This document shows positions 48,671 through 55,365 of a stretch of DNA of 64,000 bases, piece after piece. Position 1 is the stretch's first letter; every line of letters starts with the position of its first letter. The notes beneath the pieces were generated by a model. It did no database searches. It was not told where the DNA came from and saw only the letters and a program-made list of their open reading frames with translations. This DNA comes from Oscillospiraceae bacterium. GTDB lineage: Bacteria > Bacillota > Clostridia > Oscillospirales > CAG-272. The position numbers were made by a program, and so were the translations under genes. The stretch is taken from NCBI GenBank assembly GCA_015063325.1, contig SVUK01000004.1:1-64000 (forward strand), read 5' to 3'.

Positions 48671-48783
48671 GCCGCGCCGGGCGGTGACGGTGCCCGTCAC
48701 CGCAAACAAAAAAGGAGCAAAACGCAAAAATTGCGTTTTGCTCTTTTTTAACTCCGCAAACGTTCCGTTTGCGGCGGCGCGGC
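48671..48783. repeat. Cloverleaf-like inverted-repeat element, copy 1
   Basis: Outer stem GCCGCGCCG/CGGCGCGGC enclosing three hairpins: GCGGTGACGG/CCGTCACCGC; GAGCAAAACGCAA/TTGCGTTTTGCTC; CCGCAAACG/CGTTTGCGG. Confidence 0.8.
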
Positions 48784-48790
48784 GCGGCAG

Positions 48791-49033
48791 TTATCGAATT
48801 TCCTGATCCAGCGTGCGGAAGGTGTCTGTGTTAAAAAAATCGAAGATGGAAATGCCCATCCCGTCGCAAAGCATTTTGATCGTTACAATTCCCGGGTTGG
48901 TGCTTTTTCCGTAGAGAATATTTTTGATGGTAGAGGGAGGCACGGCGGATTCGGTTGCGAGTTTGTGAATGGACAGATGATATTCTCCGCAGAGTGCCAG
49001 CAAGCGGTTTTTGACAGCCGAGCAGGTATCCAT
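48791..49033 (-). CDS. XRE-family HTH transcriptional regulator (80 aa)
   Basis: 'NRLLALCGEYHLSIHKLATESAVPPSTIKNILYGKSTNPGIVTIKMLCDGMGISIFDFF'. Confidence 0.88.
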   Translation of the reverse strand: MDTCSAVKNRLLALCGEYHLSIHKLATESAVPPSTIKNILYGKSTNPGIVTIKMLCDGMGISIFDFFNTDTFRTLDQEIR

Positions 49034-49085
49034 AGTAAAGAAACCCCTTTTTCAAAAGATTCAGGATAATTATATCCAAAAAGCC

Positions 49086-49114
49086 TTGACAAAGTGGGCT
49101 ATATATGATACAAT
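49086..49114 (+). promoter_or_regulatory. Sigma-A promoter of the peptide/exoprotein operon, with overlapping dyad CTATATATGATACAATATAG
   Basis: TTGACA - 17 nt - TACAAT; dyads at 49099-49118 and 49120-49129. Confidence 0.75.
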
Positions 49115-49159
49115 ATAGGCTATAAATAGACCATTTCAAAAAAAGGAAAGGAGAAAAGG

Positions 49160-49279
49160 ATGAAAAAACTCTATCAACCGCCGGAAATTCTGAAAATTTC
49201 AATTGATTTACAGGATATTCTGACCACCTCGCCGGGGAGCAGTGAACTTGACCCGGACATGAAGATTTCAAAGCCCTAA
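49160..49279 (+). CDS. Short peptide, 39 aa (MKKLYQPPEILKISIDLQDILTTSPGSSELDPDMKISKP); member 3 of the family
   Basis: RBS 'aaaggagaaaagg'; perfect sigma-A promoter upstream; N-terminal similarity to ORFs at 2785 and 42990. Confidence 0.82.
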   Translation: MKKLYQPPEILKISIDLQDILTTSPGSSELDPDMKISKP

Positions 49280-49314
49280 AAAAAGAAAAAAGGACAAAAA
49301 AGGAGAAAAAGAAA

Positions 49315-51111
49315 ATGAAAAAGAAGATTTTATGGTTTGTTTTGACCGCGGTTTGCCTTGCGGCGTTGCTTGGCGCATTTTTTGCCGTCAATGCAACCGA
49401 AACACCGGCAACCGACATTGTCGGACACAACCTCGCGCTGGATGACAGCATTCAGATCGACATTATTTATTATGTTGATCAAACGGCTCCCGAAGGGGCA
49501 GAGACCGGCGTTCTCTGTTGGTTTGCGCCGCAGGAGAGCTATACTCTTGAAAACGCGGAGTACAAGCTGAAGCAAAACGGCACGAGAATCATCGGCGGAA
49601 AAGAATACGCGCAGTATAATTCCCCGCGCATCCACGCAAAGATGATCACGCAGGACGTTTACGCCGTTTCCTACGTCAAAGTAGGCAATGAAGTTACCTA
49701 CAGCGATCTGGATAAATACAGCGTGTTGCAGTATTGCTACAACAAAAAAGGCAGTACCTTCGTTCGTCCCGGCGGCACGGCAACCTTGGGCGAGCTGATT
49801 ACCGATATGCTCAACTACGGCGCAACGGTGCAGAAATACTTCAATTTTAATACCGACCGTTTGGCAAATGCCGAGTACCACATGAACACCGTGGTGGACG
49901 GCACGCTGAAAGACGGAACGGCGCAAGGGCTTTACTACGTTGGCGAGACGATTGTCCTGTCGACCGATAGGGTCATTCCCGAGGGCTACCGTTTGGTTTG
50001 GCGGAACAGCGCCGGCGTTTCGCTGGGCGTTGGGCGGACGATTGAGGTTGCCGCTCCCTCAAGAAATGAAACCTACACCCCCGTTTTGCAGGACGCAAAA
50101 CTTGCGAAAGCCGCCTATACACGCATTGATGCAGACGGAAACGAGGACGAGAACGGCGACTACATTCTGTTCGGTTCCTATCCGCAAAGAGAAATTACCG
50201 ACGGCACGCTCAAGCTCATGCTCATGATGCAGGTCGGCACGGTGCCCACCCCCGAAGACCCGAAGGGCTGGACTTCCTACGGCTACTATATCGAAGGCAC
50301 CGTACAGGATTATATGTGGTACGTCGATGTTTCCTACAACGGCGAAACCTACCGCGGCGTGTATTTCACTTCCTATCGGTCGGATTGGACAACAAAAGCT
50401 TCCAACAAGGATAACACCCTTCAGGACGATTACGGATATACCCCGAATAATTTCTATTGGTTCCTCTATGAGCCGCTCAAATGGAGAATTCTTTCCGAGG
50501 AGGACGGCACGGCACTGATCCTTTGCGAAAGCATTATTGACAGCCAGCAGTATTATAACAACACCGACAATCGCACCATTGACGGGGAGACGATCTATCC
50601 AAGCAACTACGAACACAGCGACATTCGCGCATGGTTGAATAAGGTCTTCTACGAAACGGCGTTTGACAAATTGCAACAAGAGTTGATCGAAACAACGTTG
50701 GTTGACAACAGCGCAAGAAGCACGAACCCAAACAATAGCGCAACAGCATTCAATGGTGGAATCAATCTGTATACATGTAAAGATACCGAGGATAATGTAT
50801 TCCTCCTCAGTGAAAAAGAAGCTACAACTTCGGCATATGGTTTTGGAACATATGACAGTTATGGTCCGACTAATACAAGATGTAAGAAAACCACGGCATA
50901 TGCAAAAGTACAAGGTGTATGGATTCCTTCTGCAGATTACGCCGATAACGGGCAATGGTGGCTCAGGTCACCGGATTATGCCTATTCTACCAACGGGCGT
51001 TGCATCAGCCACGGTGGATGGGCAAACCCGGATAATCGCTGTAATCCTAACAGTACACGTTTTGGCATTGTCCCTGCTATGCAAATTTGGCTTGGAACTC
51101 TGCCCGAGTAG
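49315..51111 (+). CDS. Secreted protein: N-terminal domain shared with the giant protein C-terminus, then a DUF6273-like (C-type-lectin-like?) domain
   Basis: Signal MKKKILWFVLTAVCLAALLGAFFAVNA; 'EPLKWRILSEEDGTALILCESIIDSQQYYN', 'WLNKVFYETAF', 'WWLRSP...GIVPAMQIWL'. Confidence 0.8.
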   Translation: MKKKILWFVLTAVCLAALLGAFFAVNATETPATDIVGHNLALDDSIQIDIIYYVDQTAPEGAETGVLCWFAPQESYTLENAEYKLKQNGTRIIGGKEYAQYNSPRIHAKMITQDVYAVSYVKVGNEVTYSDLDKYSVLQYCYNKKGSTFVRPGGTATLGELITDMLNYGATVQKYFNFNTDRLANAEYHMNTVVDGTLKDGTAQGLYYVGETIVLSTDRVIPEGYRLVWRNSAGVSLGVGRTIEVAAPSRNETYTPVLQDAKLAKAAYTRIDADGNEDENGDYILFGSYPQREITDGTLKLMLMMQVGTVPTPEDPKGWTSYGYYIEGTVQDYMWYVDVSYNGETYRGVYFTSYRSDWTTKASNKDNTLQDDYGYTPNNFYWFLYEPLKWRILSEEDGTALILCESIIDSQQYYNNTDNRTIDGETIYPSNYEHSDIRAWLNKVFYETAFDKLQQELIETTLVDNSARSTNPNNSATAFNGGINLYTCKDTEDNVFLLSEKEATTSAYGFGTYDSYGPTNTRCKKTTAYAKVQGVWIPSADYADNGQWWLRSPDYAYSTNGRCISHGGWANPDNRCNPNSTRFGIVPAMQIWLGTLPE

Positions 51112-51114
51112 AAA

Positions 51115-52068
51115 GTGACCATCCCGGAAACCTATACGCGCATTGACGTTGACGGCAACGAGGACGAAAACGGCGACTACGTTCTGTTCGGCTCCTATCC
51201 GCAAAGCGAAGTGAAGAACCACGTTCTCGAAACCATGCTGAACACCAAAGCCGGCGATCTTCCCACCGCCGAGAATCCGCAGGCGTGGACGTCCTACGAC
51301 TACTATATCAACGGCACCGTGCAGGATTATATGTGGTATCAGGACGTTACCCTGAACGGCGAAACCTACCGCGGCGTTTATTTTGAATCCTATCGACCGT
51401 CTTGGACGATTTATTATTCCTCGACTGGCAACAGCGACCAAGACGAGAATGGCTATTTTGTCGGTAATGTTTACTGGTTCCAATACGAGCCTCTCAAATG
51501 GAGAATCCTTTCGGAAGAGGATGGCACAGCGCTGATTCTTTGCGAAAGCATTATTGACGGTCAGCAGTATTATAATAACACCAGTGACCGTACCATTGAT
51601 GAGCAAATCTATCCGAATAACTACGAATACAGCGATATTCGCGCATGGCTGAACGAGGTGTTCTATGAAACAGCGTTCACCGAATTGCAGAAAGCGCTGA
51701 TTGAGACGACGCTGGTTGACAACAGCGCAAGAAGCACCAATCCACAGAATGAAGTATGGAACAACGGCGTCAACGTTTATGCCTGCAACGACACCGAAGA
51801 CAAAGTCTTCCTGCTTTCCGAGCGAGAGGTCACCAACAGTGAATATGGGTTTAACGGCGATTCCAATCGCATCAAAGTTCCAACCGCTTATGCAAAAGTA
51901 CAAGGAACATACATAAATAACGGCGATGGTGTTTGGTGGATCCGGTCGCCGTATTGCAACTATTCTCTCTACGGGCGCGGAGTCAGCTACGGTGGCATTG
52001 CCGCTCACTACGGTAACGTCTTCCACGCGGATTACGGCGTAGTTCCCGCTTTGCAAATTCGTTTCTAA
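51115..52068 (+). CDS. Second DUF6273-like domain ORF, in frame with and directly after the TAG of 49315-51111; no signal peptide of its own (possible readthrough product or pseudogenised part)
   Basis: Strong similarity to residues of 49315-51111 ('YTRID.DGNEDENGDY.LFGSYPQ...'); GTG start 3 nt after TAG, same reading frame. Confidence 0.65.
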   Translation: MTIPETYTRIDVDGNEDENGDYVLFGSYPQSEVKNHVLETMLNTKAGDLPTAENPQAWTSYDYYINGTVQDYMWYQDVTLNGETYRGVYFESYRPSWTIYYSSTGNSDQDENGYFVGNVYWFQYEPLKWRILSEEDGTALILCESIIDGQQYYNNTSDRTIDEQIYPNNYEYSDIRAWLNEVFYETAFTELQKALIETTLVDNSARSTNPQNEVWNNGVNVYACNDTEDKVFLLSEREVTNSEYGFNGDSNRIKVPTAYAKVQGTYINNGDGVWWIRSPYCNYSLYGRGVSYGGIAAHYGNVFHADYGVVPALQIRF

Positions 52069-52103
52069 TTTATATCCCTACCGGGGCGGCGTTGCAAAAT
52101 AAA

Positions 52104-52226
52104 ACCCCCGCCGCGCCGGCGGAACGGAAACGCGGAGCGTTTCCGTTCCGCAACGCAAAAAGGAGAGCAAAATTTGCTCTCCTTTTTGCGTTGGAACCCG
52201 GCAATGCCGGGCGGCGCGGCGGGGGT
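52104..52226. repeat. Cloverleaf-like inverted-repeat element, copy 2
   Basis: Outer 14-bp stem ACCCCCGCCGCGCC/GGCGCGGCGGGGGT enclosing hairpins 52119-52151, 52151-52193 (21-bp arms) and 52197-52211. Confidence 0.88.
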
Positions 52227-52286
52227 GTGGGGTTAGAAAAAAGCAAACCTTTCCCAGTTTTTCAAGTTTTTCAAAACGGGGAGAGC

Positions 52287-52332
52287 GCGAGAGGGGAGAA
52301 ACCTTTTTGAAAAAAGGTTTCTCCCCTCTCGC
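52287..52332. repeat. Long intergenic hairpin, copy B (22-bp perfect stem)
   Basis: GCGAGAGGGGAGAAACCTTTTT-GA-AAAAAGGTTTCTCCCCTCTCGC, 15 nt downstream of the nagB stop. Confidence 0.85.
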
Positions 52333-52346
52333 GGCCTTTCTCCCCC

Positions 52347-53060
52347 TCAATCCTTACTGTAAATCACGGTAACGTCGGGGTGGAGCTGCAGGACGGAAGC
52401 CTGAATTTGTGGCGTAACGGGACCGGAAACGGCTTTTTGGACGATCTCTTTTTTTGCCGCGCCGTTGGCGATCAGCAAAATTTTGCGTGCGCGCATGATG
52501 CTGCCAATGCCCATGGTGAGTGCCGAGCGAGGAACCTCGTCGACGCTTTCAAAAAATCGCGCGTTTGCCGCAATGGTGGAAGGATGAAGCGCAACAAGGT
52601 GGGTGGATTCCACAAAGCAGTCGCCTGGCTCGTTGAAGCCGATATGACCATCCAATCCAATGCCCAAAAGCTGCAAATCGATTCCGCCAAGTTCCTCAAT
52701 CTTGCGGTCGTATGCGGCGCACTCGGCGGCAGAATCTTCGGCAAGTCCGTTTGGAACAAAGGTTTTTTTCGGATCAATATTAACCGAATCAAACAGGTTC
52801 TTTTGCATGAAATAGCGGTAGCTTTGCGGATGGTCGCCGCCTAACCCCACATATTCGTCTAAATTGACCGACGTGATTTTCGAAAAATCCAGCTCGCCGG
52901 AGCGGTATCGGGCAATCAGATTTTGGTAGATTCCTACCGGCGAAGATCCGGTGGCAAGTCCGAGAACGGAATTGGGTTTCTTTTGAATTTGTGCGGCAAT
53001 GATATCCGCGCCGCGGCGGCAAAGTTCATCGTATGTATCAACAATTTGAAAATCAATCAC
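52347..53060 (-). CDS. nagB: Glucosamine-6-phosphate deaminase
   Basis: 'LGLATGSSPVGIYQNLI', 'SVNLDEYVGL...SYRYFMQKNLFD', 'LLGIGLDGHIGFNEPG'. Confidence 0.94.
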   Translation of the reverse strand: MIDFQIVDTYDELCRRGADIIAAQIQKKPNSVLGLATGSSPVGIYQNLIARYRSGELDFSKITSVNLDEYVGLGGDHPQSYRYFMQKNLFDSVNIDPKKTFVPNGLAEDSAAECAAYDRKIEELGGIDLQLLGIGLDGHIGFNEPGDCFVESTHLVALHPSTIAANARFFESVDEVPRSALTMGIGSIMRARKILLIANGAAKKEIVQKAVSGPVTPQIQASVLQLHPDVTVIYSKD

Positions 53061-53093
53061 GGGGGAACGGGCTCCTTTTTGGGTATTTTGAAA

Positions 53094-53990
53094 TCAGGAT
53101 CTTTGCCGGTATTTTCCGGGCGGAACGCCCATGACGCGGCGAAAGACAGTGTTAAAATAGTTTTGATCTGCATAGCCGAGCGCGGCGGCTGTTTCGCCCA
53201 CGCGAGCGCCTGCCCTCAGCATTTCGGCGGCACGGCGTATTTTCATCTCTGTAAAATACCGTGAAACGCCCATGCCGGCATAGTTTGCAAAAATCTTTTT
53301 CAATTTGGAAAGGCTCATGCGGCTCATTTTGGCAATGTCGCCGGCTTGCAGGTTCTCGGAAATGTGATCCCCCATCAGCCGGACAATCTCGGCATAGCAA
53401 AGCGCACCCGAATGGGTGGAAACGCCGTCTTCGTGCCCGTTTCGGAAGGCGAGCAGCAACCAGCGCTCCAGACGCACGCGTTGGGCGGCGAGCAGGGTAA
53501 TATCCGAATTGTGCAACCCTTCCCGAATCTCGGTGGAAATTTCGATGAACTCTTCGCGCAAACTGTCGGACGGCTCAAAAATGCGTCCGTCCTCCGGCAG
53601 GTTTAGTCGGTCGGCGTGGAAGGAAAGATTGATCACATGCGGCTCGGAGTTTTCCTCCGCGCGAATACGGTGAAATTCGTCTGGCGTGTGCATCAGGCAC
53701 TGACCTGCCGATAGCGTATAAAATTTGTCGCCTGCCGTAATACCGGCAATGCCGCTGAGAACGTACACGATCTCATAGAACGGGTGCGATTCGCCGGCGA
53801 AATCGTAGCCTTTGCCGAAAATGCGGTCTAAAGAAAAATGAAAAGAGGTGATATCCGGACTTCGCGGAATGGAAACGTCGGTCATGGGTTCCCATTTCGT
53901 TTTGACATATTCTGTAGCTTTTTTCAAAGACAAATGCCCCCTTTCAAATAAAAATATATATTTAGATATTTTACAAGAAAATGGTATCAC
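53094..53990 (-). CDS. AraC-family transcriptional regulator
   Basis: Cupin-like N-terminus ('HPFYEIVYVLSGIAGITAGDKFYTLSAGQCLMHTPDEFH'); C-terminal HTH 'MSLSKLKKIFANYAGMGVSRYFTEMKIRRAAEMLRAGARVGETAAALGYADQNYFNTVFRRVMGVPPGKYR'. Confidence 0.93.
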   Translation of the reverse strand: MIPFSCKISKYIFLFERGHLSLKKATEYVKTKWEPMTDVSIPRSPDITSFHFSLDRIFGKGYDFAGESHPFYEIVYVLSGIAGITAGDKFYTLSAGQCLMHTPDEFHRIRAEENSEPHVINLSFHADRLNLPEDGRIFEPSDSLREEFIEISTEIREGLHNSDITLLAAQRVRLERWLLLAFRNGHEDGVSTHSGALCYAEIVRLMGDHISENLQAGDIAKMSRMSLSKLKKIFANYAGMGVSRYFTEMKIRRAAEMLRAGARVGETAAALGYADQNYFNTVFRRVMGVPPGKYRQRS

Positions 53991-54061
53991 AAAAAGGCGA
54001 AAAATGCAATAAAAAATAATAAAATTTTCTTAAAATTATTTTGATATTTGAAATGTCATAT

Positions 54062-54090
54062 TTGACAAATTTCAATTAACAATGTATAAT
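54062..54090 (+). promoter_or_regulatory. Sigma-A promoter of the NahK-like kinase
   Basis: TTGACA - 17 nt - TATAAT. Confidence 0.75.
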
Positions 54091-54138
54091 GATTTATAGA
54101 AGAATTATTGATTTTTATTTTGAAGGAGATCGACTGAC

Positions 54139-55230
54139 GTGAACGAGCCGAATTTTACCGAAATTTTATCGCATTTTTCCATTAATCTTCCTCTCAAACC
54201 GTTCGGAAACGGACATATCAACACTACCTTTCAGGTAGGGGATCCGCCATGCTACATCCTGCAAAAAATCAATACCGCCGTCTTCGCCGACGCCGAGGGC
54301 TTGATGGAAAATGTGATGGCGGTTACAAATCACTTGCGCCGGAAGATTGCCGAAGAGGGGGGAGCCCCCGAACGCGAAACGCTGACCTATCTGAAAACGG
54401 AGGAAGGTTCGAATTTTTACAGGGACGCGGAGGGCAATTGCTGGCGAATGTATCGATTCATCGGCGACGCACATGCGTTTGAAACGGCAACGCCCAAACT
54501 GTTTGCCGAATCTGCAAGGGCGTTCGGCAATTTTCAAAAAATGCTTGCCGATTTTCCGGCGGACACCCTGCACGAGACGATTCCGCAGTTTCACGACACC
54601 GCGGCAAGGCTGAAACAGCTGCGCGCGGCGGTCTTGGAAAACAAAAGCGGAAGAGCCGACGCCGTGGGCGCCGAGATTGAGTTTGCCTTTGCCCGTGCCG
54701 GCGAGGCGGATACCATTGTTTCGGCGTTGCAAAACGGCGAGATTCCTTTGCGCGTGACCCATAACGACACCAAGCTCAATAACGTTTTGTTTGACGATCA
54801 AACCGACAAAACGCTTTGCGTGATCGATTTGGATACCGTTATGCCCGGTTCGCTCCTCTATGATTACGGTGATGCGCTCCGCTTCGGCGCGTCCACTGCC
54901 GCCGAGGACGAAACCGATCTTGCAAAGGTACAGTTTGATTTAGAGCTGTTCCGCGCCTATACCGACGCTTATTTGGAAACGCTTGCCGGAAGCATTACCG
55001 AACGCGAGATTGACCTTTTGCCCATGGGGGCAAAGCTTATCACGTTGGAGTGTGGCATGCGATTCCTTGCCGACTATATCAACGGGGACGTTTATTTCCG
55101 AATCCATCGGGAAAATCAGAACCTTGACCGTGCGCGCACGCAGTTCAAGCTGGTTGCCGATATGGAGTCGAAATTTGACGAAATGAAGGCGATTGTCCGG
55201 ACGGCAAAGGAAAAGTATTGTTGCTTTTAA
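54139..55230 (+). CDS. Aminoglycoside-phosphotransferase-fold sugar kinase, N-acetylhexosamine 1-kinase (NahK)-like
   Basis: 'FGNGHINTTFQV', 'RVTHNDTKLNNVLFDDQTDKTLCVIDLDTVMPGSLLYDYGDALRFGA'. Confidence 0.85.
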   Translation: MNEPNFTEILSHFSINLPLKPFGNGHINTTFQVGDPPCYILQKINTAVFADAEGLMENVMAVTNHLRRKIAEEGGAPERETLTYLKTEEGSNFYRDAEGNCWRMYRFIGDAHAFETATPKLFAESARAFGNFQKMLADFPADTLHETIPQFHDTAARLKQLRAAVLENKSGRADAVGAEIEFAFARAGEADTIVSALQNGEIPLRVTHNDTKLNNVLFDDQTDKTLCVIDLDTVMPGSLLYDYGDALRFGASTAAEDETDLAKVQFDLELFRAYTDAYLETLAGSITEREIDLLPMGAKLITLECGMRFLADYINGDVYFRIHRENQNLDRARTQFKLVADMESKFDEMKAIVRTAKEKYCCF

Positions 55231-55264
55231 AGAGAAAAGAGATTTAAAAAAAAGCGGATATTGC

Positions 55265-55293
55265 TTGACAAAATTCGACGGAACGAGTATAAT
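55265..55293 (+). promoter_or_regulatory. Sigma-A promoter of the antiporter gene
   Basis: TTGACA - 17 nt - TATAAT. Confidence 0.75.
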
Positions 55294-55365
55294 TCTATAA
55301 TGTAAAGAAAAACCGGAAGGGCGGAGATTCCCCTTTGCCGGTCCATCATTTGGAGGCGGTTGACT

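Noticed and set aside
49315-52068. A complete DGR in this window
   Set aside because: No reverse transcriptase, accessory gene or template repeat found here; kept only as a lead.
48671-52226. Cloverleaf elements as tRNA genes
   Set aside because: No T-loop, D-loop or CCA features; arms far too long and AT/GC composition incompatible with tRNA.
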